Source of the DNA: Pseudomonadota bacterium
GTDB taxonomy: Bacteria; Myxococcota; Bradymonadia; UBA4248
Reading direction: 5' to 3'
Assembly (NCBI GenBank): GCA_017629415.1
Contig: JAGBXG010000086.1
Span: 1-7,763 of the forward strand
DNA length: 7,763 nt
In this document: in pieces, positions 1 to 6,392 of the stretch
Layout of the letters: each line of letters starts with the position of its first letter
Numbering within the stretch: position 1 is the stretch's first letter
Made by a program: the position numbers and the translations under genes
Notes under the pieces: generated by a model
The model's input: only the letters and a program-made list of their open reading frames with translations
Told to the model about the DNA's origin: nothing
Databases searched by the model: none

Positions 1-3
1 AAA

Positions 4-25
4 GCTTTTGCTGGGCTTTTGCCCC
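4..25. repeat. GC hairpin with short direct repeat
   Basis: The octamer GCTTTTGC occurs at 4-11 and again at 15-22. The second copy sits inside a small hairpin, GGGC (13-16), loop TTTT, GCCC (21-24). It lies about 20 bases before the dispersed hairpin at 43-69 and may be the left part of one composite repeat element cut by the window edge. Confidence 0.4.
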
Positions 26-42
26 ACACCCACAGTACAGGA

Positions 43-69
43 CGTATGCAAAGTCGCAAATCACTTGCA
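43..69. repeat. dispersed hairpin repeat, copy A
   Basis: Imperfect inverted repeat with left arm TGCAAAGT (47-54) and right arm ACTTGCA (63-69), one bulged A in the left arm and an 8-nt loop. The stretch 45-65 recurs at 6150-6170 with a single mismatch. An ungapped 31-base alignment with 7600-7630 has 22 identities. All copies lie between genes, so this is a dispersed intergenic element; its function is unknown. Confidence 0.6.
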
Positions 70-177
70 AAATAGTAGGCTATAGGAAAACGGAATGGAA
101 CACAGGGATTTTGCCTCTAAATGTCAGCAATCAGTACCTGCCCAACCTACAAAATACGTAAGTCCCAATGGCGGATT

Positions 178-222
178 CCAAAGGGCTAAGCCCCTTGGCG
201 GAGGTTTGGGAAAAGCCCCAAA
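178..222. repeat. pair of GC-rich hairpins
   Basis: Two adjacent hairpins. The first (178-198) has CCAA/TTGG outer arms, an A/C mismatch, and a GGGC/GCCC inner stem around loop TAA. The second (205-222) pairs TTTGGG with CCCAAA around a 6-nt loop. Their style (GGGC...GCCC with AT loops) matches the hairpins at 13-24, 3103-3119, 3157-3170, 6331-6341 and 6504-6515, so they probably belong to one family of intergenic structured repeats. No T-run follows, so they are not typical terminators. Confidence 0.5.
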
Positions 223-372
223 AGAACTTTGCGGACATGCCCCCTCAAGAAATAGCCTTATCATACAAAAATATTTCTATTTCTCCTCAAAACATATTAA
301 TGTTCGTCTGGAATGTAAGGAATATCCTTTGCTTTTCATACAAAAGTATATTCGATAATATATCACTTATTC

Positions 373-396
373 TCGTTTTAACATATTATAAAACGA
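373..396. promoter_or_regulatory. 24-bp palindrome, possible operator/promoter
   Basis: TCGTTTTA (373-380) and TAAAACGA (389-396) are perfect 8-bp inverted arms around the spacer ACATATTA. The spacing resembles binding sites of dimeric repressors. A -10-like TATTAT (384-389) lies inside the palindrome, but no good -35 is found 16-18 bases upstream of it. The site ends 22 bases before the start codon of the aldo/keto reductase, so autoregulated or redox-linked control of that gene is possible, but this is inference only. Confidence 0.35.
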
Positions 397-418
397 ACTT
401 CTGAAAGAGAACACGTTC

Positions 419-1597
419 ATGCAATACACTGAATTCCAATCTTTAAAACTTTCGCGCCTCGGGTTTGGCATGATGCGCCTGCCTGTACTTGCAGATGGCT
501 CAATTGATGAACCTGCAGTGGCTCAAATGGTCGATGATGCTCTGAAAAATGGTATCAATTATTTTGATACGGCGCATCCCTATCACGGCGGCATGTCAGA
601 ACTCGTAGCCGGCAAAGTTTTAAGTCAATATCCGCGCGAAAGTTATTATCTGGCCAGCAAATATCCCGGCCATCAATACGCAGATACTTACAATCCCGCT
701 GAAATTTTTGAAGAACAGCTCAAAAAGTGCCAGGTTAAATATTTTGATTTTTATCTGCTTCATAATGTTTGCGAATCCTCTATCAACGTATATCTCGATA
801 AACGCTGGGGCATTATCGATTATTTTCTGGAGCAGAAACGCCTTGGACGCATTAAGCATCTTGGATTTTCAGCACATGGAGATTATGACAATCTCAAAGC
901 ATTTTTAAACCATTGCGGTGAACACATGGAGTTTTGTCAAATCCAGCTCAATTATTTGGACTGGACGCTTCAGGAAGCAGAAAAACGCTACAACCTGCTG
1001 ACAGAACGCCATATTCCTGTTTGGGTTATGGAACCTGTGCGCGGCGGTCGATTGGCCAAGCTTTCAGAAAATGCGGAAAACCAACTGCTCAGCCGACGCC
1101 CTAAAGACTCTGCGGCATCCTGGGCATTCCGATGGCTGCAGCGTCTGCCCAATGTCAAAGTGATATTGAGCGGCATGTCAAACCGCGAACAAATGGCCGA
1201 TAATATCCATACATTTTCAGCAGAAATGCCTTTGACAGATGAAGAAGCTCAGCTTTTGCTCGATATTGCACGCGATATGCATCAGCTTATTCCATGCACA
1301 GCTTGTCGTTATTGCTGCGACGGATGTCCGCAAGAGCTCGATATTCCTGCCCTGCTTTCGGCTTGCAATGATGCACGCTTTGCGCCCAATATTGCCGTGG
1401 CCATGCGCATGGAAGCCCTGCCTAAAGATAAACTGCCTACGGCATGCATCGCTTGTGGCGCATGTTCCCGTATCTGTCCGCAGCACATCGATATTCCCGC
1501 CATAATGCAGGAGTTCTCCGGCTTGCTTTCCACCCTTCCTAGCTGGAAAAAAATCTGCCAGGAACGCGCTGAAGCTGCCAAAAAACTCAAAAAATAA
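419..1597 (+). CDS. aldo/keto reductase with C-terminal 2x[4Fe-4S] ferredoxin domain
   Basis: A 392-residue soluble, presumably cytoplasmic oxidoreductase of the COG1453 type: an NAD(P)H-dependent aldo/keto reductase barrel fused to a ferredoxin-like tail. The N-terminus has the family opening SRLGFGMMRLP (12-22). All four expected catalytic residues are present: Asp50 (in YFDTA), Tyr55 (in PYHGG), Lys81 (in ASKYPG) and His115 (in YLLHN). The barrel ends around residue 285. The tail carries two canonical CxxCxxCxxxCP motifs, at Cys293/296/299/303 and Cys343/346/349/353, each able to hold a [4Fe-4S] cluster; Cys300 is an extra cysteine in the first. Length fits the family (about 370-390). The start is preceded by a weak purine-rich site (AAAGAGA, 404-410, 8 nt before ATG). 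The physiological substrate cannot be read from sequence. The gene stands alone and converges on the MATE gene. Confidence 0.93.
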   Translation: MQYTEFQSLKLSRLGFGMMRLPVLADGSIDEPAVAQMVDDALKNGINYFDTAHPYHGGMSELVAGKVLSQYPRESYYLASKYPGHQYADTYNPAEIFEEQLKKCQVKYFDFYLLHNVCESSINVYLDKRWGIIDYFLEQKRLGRIKHLGFSAHGDYDNLKAFLNHCGEHMEFCQIQLNYLDWTLQEAEKRYNLLTERHIPVWVMEPVRGGRLAKLSENAENQLLSRRPKDSAASWAFRWLQRLPNVKVILSGMSNREQMADNIHTFSAEMPLTDEEAQLLLDIARDMHQLIPCTACRYCCDGCPQELDIPALLSACNDARFAPNIAVAMRMEALPKDKLPTACIACGACSRICPQHIDIPAIMQEFSGLLSTLPSWKKICQERAEAAKKLKK

Positions 1598-1634
1598 GGC
1601 TTTTTTCTTGAATAAACTTCCAAGAAAAAAGCCT
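1597..1634. terminator. bidirectional terminator between convergent genes
   Basis: Perfect 14-bp inverted repeat, AGGCTTTTTTCTTG (1597-1610) and CAAGAAAAAAGCCT (1621-1634), with a 10-nt loop. It starts at the last base of the aldo/keto reductase stop codon and lies 16 bases beyond the MATE stop. Read on the minus strand the stem is followed by TATTTTTTG, so it suits the MATE transcript best; on the plus strand no T-run follows the stem, although the stem itself contains six Ts. Confidence 0.75.
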
Positions 1635-1650
1635 GGATTCTGCAAAAAGC

Positions 1651-3021
1651 TTAAATCAAAGCATTTTTTTTCTGTTTCCGATATTCATAATAAATCATAG
1701 AACCGGCACAAATGGCCGCGGCAATATCGGAAACAGGATCTGTAATCCAGACGCCGTTGACACCCATGATAGGAGGCAGCAGCAGCAGCATGGGGAAGAT
1801 AAAAATCATCTGACGCGTCAGGGATAAGAACAGGGATTTATATGCCTGATCAATGCTGGAAAAGAAATTGGCACCAATGACTTGAACGGCAACACACCAA
1901 AAGCCGGCCATGGCAATTCGGAAACCATTTATTGTAATATCGATCAGGGTTGTATCTAACTCTGAGCTGCCATCCACAAACATTTCAGTCAGCTGACGCG
2001 GGAAAAGTTCACAAGTCAGGCAACCTAAAACACAGACAACTGTGGCACATATGATGGTCATACGCAGCGCCTGCCACATGCGACCGTACTGTTTTGCCCC
2101 ATAGTTATAAGCCACAATAGGCTGCATACCTTGCGAAAACCCAAGCGTAATCATCAGGAAAAAGAAAACAACGCGATTCACAATAGAATAAGCGCCAACA
2201 TATAAATCACCGCCATATTCTAAAAAGTTAGAATTTTTGATCACAACGATGAAACATGCAACGGCGTTGGTACAAAAATTAGGCGAGCCTAGGACAAATG
2301 ATTTTCTAATCAAACCCCAGTCCGGGCGGAATTTTGATGTTTCAATATGTACAATTCTATTTTTTTGACTGAAAATATATAACAAAGTCATGCAGCAAAT
2401 GACTTGTGAGATAACGGTTGCCCATGCTGCACCACGTACGCCCATATCCAGGGCAAAAATGAATATCGGTGCCAAAATAATATTAATAGCCACCGAAACA
2501 AACGTCAGGCTCATGGCCAGCACGGGATAACCGCTGACCCTGAGGACTGAGTTAAGCCCGAGATACATGTGCGCAAAAACATTCCCATATAAGATGATTT
2601 GCATATATTCATGGGCAGGCGCAAGCGTGTTTTCACTGGCTCCAAAAAAGAGCAAAATCGGATCAAGCCAAATGAGACCGATAACAGAAAATAGAATGCC
2701 GATAAAAAAATTGAGTACAATCAGGTTGCACAAAACCTGACGCGCCTTATCGTAGTTTTTTTCGCCCAGGAACATGGAGCACAGTACGCTTGCGCCCACC
2801 CCGACCAGAGCACCAAAAGCCGCGGCAAGATTCATAAATGGCGCGGTAAGCCCGACACCGGCAATGCTGTATGCGCCGAGATGTGCAATAAAAATGCCTG
2901 CAATAACGTTGTAAATGGAACTGACAACCATCGCGGCAATTGCAGGCAATGAAAATTTCCAAAGCAGTTTGCTGACTTTTTCACGCCCCAGCAACAGGGC
3001 TTTTTCTTCGCTTTTATCCAT
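1651..3021 (-). CDS. MATE-family efflux transporter (MepA-like)
   Basis: A 456-residue polytopic inner-membrane protein of the multidrug and toxic-compound extrusion family, which exports cationic compounds in exchange for Na+ or H+. The N-terminus reads MDKSEEKALLLG, a typical MepA-type opening, followed by KLLWKFSLPAI leading into the first helix. About twelve hydrophobic segments follow. Recognisable family motifs include GLTAPFMN (57-64), PIFIFALDMGVRGAAWAT (about residues 185-202) at the end of the N-terminal half, and QGMQPIVAYNYGA (about 317-329) in the C-terminal half, which is characteristic of the MepA-like branch. The frame stays open upstream to 3174, but the extra 51 residues are encoded by hairpin repeats and look nothing like the family, so the ATG at 3019-3021 is chosen; it gives the usual family length. 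A clear Shine-Dalgarno is missing: the nearest GGAG (3038-3041) is 16 bases away. Substrate unknown. Confidence 0.92.
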   Translation of the reverse strand: MDKSEEKALLLGREKVSKLLWKFSLPAIAAMVVSSIYNVIAGIFIAHLGAYSIAGVGLTAPFMNLAAAFGALVGVGASVLCSMFLGEKNYDKARQVLCNLIVLNFFIGILFSVIGLIWLDPILLFFGASENTLAPAHEYMQIILYGNVFAHMYLGLNSVLRVSGYPVLAMSLTFVSVAINIILAPIFIFALDMGVRGAAWATVISQVICCMTLLYIFSQKNRIVHIETSKFRPDWGLIRKSFVLGSPNFCTNAVACFIVVIKNSNFLEYGGDLYVGAYSIVNRVVFFFLMITLGFSQGMQPIVAYNYGAKQYGRMWQALRMTIICATVVCVLGCLTCELFPRQLTEMFVDGSSELDTTLIDITINGFRIAMAGFWCVAVQVIGANFFSSIDQAYKSLFLSLTRQMIFIFPMLLLLPPIMGVNGVWITDPVSDIAAAICAGSMIYYEYRKQKKNALI

Positions 3022-3063
3022 AATACGACTGAGGCTGCTCCAAAGATTGACGTTCTTTTGCAG

Positions 3064-3170
3064 CCGATATTTCTTATCGGGCCAGAGTTTGCGCGGGGCG
3101 TTGCGGGGTGAAACCCCGCATTGGGGGTAGGCGCGTATGCAAAGCATAGCGCCGCAGGGGGCTTGCCCCC
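3064..3170. repeat. cluster of four hairpins upstream of the MATE gene
   Basis: Four hairpins in about 107 bases. H1: CCGATA (3064-3069)/TATCGG (3075-3080), 5-nt loop. H2: GCGGGGT (3103-3109)/ACCCCGC (3113-3119), 3-nt loop GAA. H3: GGCGC-G-TATGC (3130-3140)/GCATAGCGCC (3144-3153), AAA loop and one bulged G. H4: GGGGGC (3157-3162)/GCCCCC (3165-3170). H3 shares CGTATGCAAAG with dispersed hairpin copy A (43-53). The cluster lies 43 bases before the chosen MATE start and would form part of its leader if transcription starts upstream. There is no T-run behind any stem, so these are not ordinary terminators. Confidence 0.65.
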
Positions 3171-3400
3171 TCACAAATGACCACAGATCGGGTGATGTAT
3201 TTTACCGCCTGTATGTCTTAAAGCTACATCCAGACTGTGCGCCTATAAAACGATTTTGACGCACTTTCAATCCCGATTTCATGATTTAAAGCATCAATTT
3301 GCTGACGCCATAAAGCGGCATCATTTCGCGCGCATCTTTCTATGGGGTAACTCAATATTGGCACCCTTTTTTGAAATACCGCCGACACATTTCACATAGA
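3171..3400. other. intergenic stretch, possibly a gene remnant
   Basis: No convincing gene. On the minus strand a 46-codon frame beginning at a GTG (3362-3364) and stopping at TAG (3224-3226) reads like ordinary protein (it includes RNDAALWRQQIDALNHEIG), but no suitable ribosome-binding site precedes it: the AAGG lies directly against the GTG. It could be a small protein, a decayed gene fragment or chance. No good promoter for the MATE gene was identified; a -10-like TAAAAT on the minus strand near 3200 has only a poor -35. Confidence 0.3.
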
Positions 3401-3432
3401 AATAAAAAAAGGCGGATTTAAAATCCGCCTTT
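3401..3432 (-). terminator. rho-independent terminator of the Cys-rich lipoprotein gene
   Basis: AAAGGCGGATTT (3408-3419) and AAATCCGCCTTT (3421-3432) form a near-perfect stem with a GC-rich core (GGCGGAT/ATCCGCC) and a tiny loop. On the minus strand it is followed directly by a run of Ts (the As of 3404-3410 on +). It begins 8 bases past the TAG stop of the gene ending at 3440. Confidence 0.88.
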
Positions 3433-3439
3433 GTGATGG

Positions 3440-6034
3440 CTATTGGCATTCGCCTGAGGTGATATTACAGGTTTGTCCTTTTGCTGCGCAGTTCCTGCAG
3501 AGATAGTCTGAGGCTTGATCCATATTGCCATCGCGTGTGCCGCAACAGGCATTCTGTGGATAACAGGCCATGATGTAATATCGGTACCCCGTTGAACAAT
3601 GGCTATGTCCGCATTTTCCGTTCAAACATGGCTGGCAGGTGTCTGTATATTTATAACCTGTGGAACATGTTCCTTTATTGGGTTTGCAGTTTTGGGCATC
3701 ACCGCCACCGCCGTTGACATGAATACTGTAGCCAGGGCTGCATTTGGTGGCCTGACAGGCATAATCTTTCAGTGAGCCGTTATAGAAATTCTTTTCGCGC
3801 AAGGTGCCGGCCATCACCCCAGGCAATCCGGAACAAGCCGGAATGACACATGCATTTTTATCATAATTCAGCACAGTGCTGCCGTCTTTGGAGCAAGCAC
3901 AAACGCCGCTGTTATTGCAGACTTTTTCGTAAGCATTGCTGGTGCAGTTTTTCGTGCTGCTGCTGCTGACGGGGGCGCATGCCGTGTTGCTGTTCACCGT
4001 GCATCCGGTTTTATTGGAATTGATATGATAATTGGTGACGCATTTGGAGACTTGACAGGCTCCGGAAACGCAGCTGGCGGATGCCACGTTACTGAGTCCG
4101 TTACAATTGGTGGTAGAACTGCTCGTCGTGGAGCCGCACGCTGTATTTGTATTGGCCACACAAGCTGTAAAAGCACTGTTGGGATGATGGTTGGCGGCGC
4201 ATTGCGTGACTTTGCAAACGCCATCGCCTTCACAGGTGGTTTTAGCAGAATTGCCAATTTGCTGCGTACATGAGACGGTTGTCGCACTGTTCTTTTTGCC
4301 GCAAGCGGTGGCGGTGTTTTGAATGCAGGACTTGCCATCGGCACTCAGGTGATAGCCGGTGATACACTCCGTTACAGCGCAAGTGCCGGCCGAAGTGCAT
4401 GTCACGGTGTTAACGCCGGTGCCTTTTTCATTGTCACAATTATGGACGGCATCGCCTATTGCGCTGTTAACAGGCGCGCAGGCATAAATTGTATTGGCTT
4501 CACATCGAATGATATGGCCGTTGTCATTATAAATGGGATGCTGACCGGCTTGGCATGCGCTGATCACGCAGACACCGTTCAGACAAGAGGCGTTGGGATG
4601 GATGTTTTTGCACTGTGCGCATTCAGGGCCACATTTTTCATCGGTATTGACACATTCATTCGCATCGGTGCCTTCAATCGTACATTCATGCGGATCACAA
4701 GCCGTATTTTTACATGTGCCGTTGTCACAATATTGACCTGTACCGCAGGCATTTCCGCATGTCCCGCAGTTGAGTTGATTTTTCTTGGTATCCACACAGA
4801 ACGGGACAAATTCCGTACCGCAGTTGGTCATACCTTCGATGCATTGATAGGTACATTGAATGGCATTTTCGGCAGCTTCATTTTCCTGACATCCCAAAAC
4901 CTGGACATTTGCGAAGCTATGTTCTGAGCAATTTCTGTCGCAGACACCGCAATGCTCAGGATCATAATAGGAAACACATTGTGCCTCATTATTAATGGTA
5001 CAGACGCGTTCTTCGGTATTTTCGCAGGCACTGATTTTACAGTAATAGTCGTTCTGAGCACGTTGTGTGCATGTCTGATAGGCATTGCAAGCGGTGACAG
5101 TACATGTCTCTGTGCCGTCTTCCAGTTTGGCATTGCAGGTTTCATTGTCACTGGCAAAGACACAGCGTGCTTTATCGCTGCCTTCATATTTGCACCAGGG
5201 AATATTGCCGCTGCACTGGCATTTGCCTTGTCTGCAGAAGCCTTCGCCGGCTTCGCAATTTTCGCCCATGTAATCATCACTTGCCGGATCATCGCTGTTG
5301 CAGGCCCCGCGAGCCCCGCAGAAATTCGGGTCATTTTGCGGGAAAATACATCGTCCATTGCATTCCACGGTTCCGCGAGGACACTGACAAGTGAAGAAAT
5401 TCGACGCATCGGCTTCGCACACGCGATAGTCTTCATAATCTTCGGCACAATTGGCACCGCCATAGTTCACGGCATCGCAGCTGTTGGCACCGCAGGTTTT
5501 CGGATTTCCCGGATCAATACAATAATCATCGCAAAGCAGCGACTCATTGGAACAGACACAGACATATTTATCATTAATTTGAGAACAGAAACCTGTAGAT
5601 TTGAGCTCTTTGCAATTCTGACCTTCATAATTGCCTTCAGAACAAGAGGCGCCGCAAGTCTTGTCAGAACTGGGATCCAAACAGGCTTTGCTGCCATCAG
5701 GCATATCGCACAGGATTTGTCCGTCAGCGCAGCTCGTAATTTTATCGGTGCAGTAATAAACTTTTTCGCCCGTCGTCGGATCGGGTTTGTTCAAACAATG
5801 CGGAAACTGCGAAGGACAAACATGATACTTCAGATTATCTGCAAAATCATACAGACCGCCGTTGATAACGCACTTCGTGAGGTCATCGGCATGACATGTC
5901 TCAGCATTGCCAATATAGGACAACCGTCCTTCCGTGTCTCTGGCAGGACAATAATCCCCGACAGTCGGCGGAGCTTCGAGATAACAGCCGCTCAGGACAC
6001 AAGCAAATAGAAAAATAGAATATATTTTTTTCAT
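3440..6034 (-). CDS. large cysteine-rich modular lipoprotein
   Basis: An 864-residue exported protein of unknown function. The start chosen is ATG at 6032-6034 (MKKIYSIFLFACVLSGC); an in-frame GTG three codons upstream (6041-6043) would only add MED before a normal signal peptide, and its GGTGG is better read as the ribosome-binding site of the ATG. The signal peptide ends in a lipobox, Leu14-Ser-Gly-Cys17, so Cys17 should be lipidated. The next residue is Tyr, not Asp, which in Gram-negative systems usually means sorting to the outer membrane. I count about 106 cysteines (12%). Layout: linker 18-126; three tandem Cys modules 127-180, 181-238 and 239-299; an irregular Cys region 300-467 including CGTCGNACGTGQYC (423-436); five tandem modules about 468-734; and a C-terminal region with repeated C-x-x-G-Y. 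Long stretches of the opposite strand are open only by codon-bias accident. It is monocistronic, with its own promoter and terminator. Adhesin, surface scaffold or metal/redox binding are all possible; none is shown. Confidence 0.88.
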   Translation of the reverse strand: MKKIYSIFLFACVLSGCYLEAPPTVGDYCPARDTEGRLSYIGNAETCHADDLTKCVINGGLYDFADNLKYHVCPSQFPHCLNKPDPTTGEKVYYCTDKITSCADGQILCDMPDGSKACLDPSSDKTCGASCSEGNYEGQNCKELKSTGFCSQINDKYVCVCSNESLLCDDYCIDPGNPKTCGANSCDAVNYGGANCAEDYEDYRVCEADASNFFTCQCPRGTVECNGRCIFPQNDPNFCGARGACNSDDPASDDYMGENCEAGEGFCRQGKCQCSGNIPWCKYEGSDKARCVFASDNETCNAKLEDGTETCTVTACNAYQTCTQRAQNDYYCKISACENTEERVCTINNEAQCVSYYDPEHCGVCDRNCSEHSFANVQVLGCQENEAAENAIQCTYQCIEGMTNCGTEFVPFCVDTKKNQLNCGTCGNACGTGQYCDNGTCKNTACDPHECTIEGTDANECVNTDEKCGPECAQCKNIHPNASCLNGVCVISACQAGQHPIYNDNGHIIRCEANTIYACAPVNSAIGDAVHNCDNEKGTGVNTVTCTSAGTCAVTECITGYHLSADGKSCIQNTATACGKKNSATTVSCTQQIGNSAKTTCEGDGVCKVTQCAANHHPNSAFTACVANTNTACGSTTSSSTTNCNGLSNVASASCVSGACQVSKCVTNYHINSNKTGCTVNSNTACAPVSSSSTKNCTSNAYEKVCNNSGVCACSKDGSTVLNYDKNACVIPACSGLPGVMAGTLREKNFYNGSLKDYACQATKCSPGYSIHVNGGGGDAQNCKPNKGTCSTGYKYTDTCQPCLNGKCGHSHCSTGYRYYIMACYPQNACCGTRDGNMDQASDYLCRNCAAKGQTCNITSGECQ
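3833..4633 (-). repeat. tandem Cys/His protein modules (C-terminal set, five copies)
   Basis: Protein-level tandem repeat at residues about 468-734 of the Cys-rich lipoprotein, copies starting near 468, 518, 577, 632 and 685 and spaced about 50-59 residues. Consensus: AC-x(n)-NC-x(n)-C-x(2,4)-G-x-C-x-[VI]-[ST]-x-C-x2-[GN]-x-H, then a variable loop, C-x2-N-[ST]-x-T before the next AC. The His five residues after Cys is kept in four copies (His499, His562, His617, His670). The last copy is degenerate and lacks it. Copies are well diverged in sequence, so the array is old rather than a recent DNA duplication. Confidence 0.75.
5138..5656 (-). repeat. tandem Cys protein modules (N-terminal set, three copies)
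   Basis: Residues 127-299 of the Cys-rich lipoprotein form three modules (127-180, 181-238, 239-299). Each begins CGA-x(0,2)-C, then has a Y-x-G-x-N-C motif (YEGQNC, YGGANC, YMGENC), a C-x-C pair (CVC, CQC, CQC), and ends in a C-x(2,n)-C-[IV]-F/D element before the next CGA. The spacing resembles small disulfide-knotted extracellular domains, but I cannot assign a named family. Confidence 0.65.
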
Positions 6035-6046
6035 ATCTTCCACCTA
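6035..6046 (-). promoter_or_regulatory. ribosome-binding site of the Cys-rich lipoprotein gene
   Basis: On the minus strand AGGTGGAAGAT immediately precedes the ATG at 6034, giving an AGGTGG Shine-Dalgarno about 5 bases from the start. This favours the ATG over the GTG at 6043, which lies inside the site. Confidence 0.6.
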
Positions 6047-6073
6047 TAGAATGAAGACAAAAAACAACGTTCT

Positions 6074-6102
6074 ATTTTATCCTATTTTAAGAATTTGAGC
6101 AA
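6074..6102 (-). promoter_or_regulatory. sigma70-like promoter of the Cys-rich lipoprotein gene
   Basis: On the minus strand TTGCTC (6097-6102) is followed after exactly 17 bases by TAAAAT (6074-6079). Four of six -35 bases and five of six -10 bases fit the consensus. Transcription would start near 6067, leaving a short leader of about 33 bases before the ATG at 6034. Confidence 0.65.
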
Positions 6103-6149
6103 ATCAGAGATACCAGATTTTATCGATAATGAGACTCAAAAACACAGCA

Positions 6150-6174
6150 TATGCAAAGTCGAAAATCACTGACG
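6150..6174. repeat. dispersed hairpin repeat, copy B (degenerate)
   Basis: The first 21 bases match 45-65 with one mismatch (A for C at 6162), but the right arm has drifted: ACTGACG replaces ACTTGCA, so the stem is broken by mismatches opposite C6154 and A6156. It lies upstream of the lipoprotein promoter. Confidence 0.55.
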
Positions 6175-6330
6175 AAATTGCTCCTGTCTTAAAATAGTGG
6201 ACACAGTTTCTACAACGAATTTGCTAAACTAGCAACACTTGAGAAAGATGTAAGATTGAACAACTGAAAACAATCATTTGACGATATGATATGGGATATT
6301 GGAATCATAGAAAAAATATGTACGTCTCAT

Positions 6331-6342
6331 GGGGCTTCCCCC
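6331..6342. repeat. small GC hairpin
   Basis: GGGG (6331-6334), loop CTT, CCCC (6338-6341). It resembles hairpin H4 at 3157-3170 (GGGGGCTTGCCCCC) and is probably a decayed member of the same family. Confidence 0.35.
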
Positions 6343-6362
6343 CAATGCTCAAAAGACAAAAT

Positions 6363-6392
6363 ATTACACCCTGAAAAATTACACCCTGAAAA
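6363..6392. repeat. perfect 15-bp tandem duplication
   Basis: ATTACACCCTGAAAA occurs twice head to tail (6363-6377 and 6378-6392) without a mismatch, in non-coding sequence. The lack of any change suggests a recent slippage event or a retained paired site. Confidence 0.85.

Larger units (their letters stand above)
1..418. other. gene-free upstream region with hairpin repeats
   Basis: No reading frame here looks like a real protein. The two open frames crossing it (95-358 and 168-404 on +) run straight through GC-rich hairpins, have low-complexity unbiased composition, and lack a ribosome-binding site. The left part (1-222) is repeat material listed separately. From about 240 to 418 the sequence turns AT-rich, as expected for the promoter region of the gene starting at 419. 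A weak sigma70-like pair, TTGCTT at 329-334 and GATAAT at 354-359, is spaced 19 nt, which is longer than optimal. Confidence 0.6.

Noticed and set aside
95..404. Two overlapping short frames upstream of the aldo/keto reductase
   Set aside because: They run through hairpin repeats and AT-rich promoter sequence, with no ribosome-binding site and no protein-like composition.
1217..1645. Minus-strand frames over the 3' end of the aldo/keto reductase
   Set aside because: They cross the shared terminator and lie opposite the conserved ferredoxin motifs, so they are shadows.
3022..3174. 51-residue N-terminal extension of the MATE protein
   Set aside because: It is encoded by the hairpin cluster, is unlike MATE N-termini, and the internal ATG at 3021 gives the standard length and opening.
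4319..4927. 202-codon plus-strand frame opposite the same gene
   Set aside because: Same explanation: it lies within the tandem-module region and has no ribosome-binding site or recognisable domain.
4952..6010. 352-codon open frame on the plus strand opposite the Cys-rich lipoprotein
   Set aside because: It is an antisense shadow: the codon pattern of a Cys-rich gene leaves the opposite strand free of stops. The translation has no coherent domains, while the minus strand has a signal peptide, lipobox, promoter and terminator.
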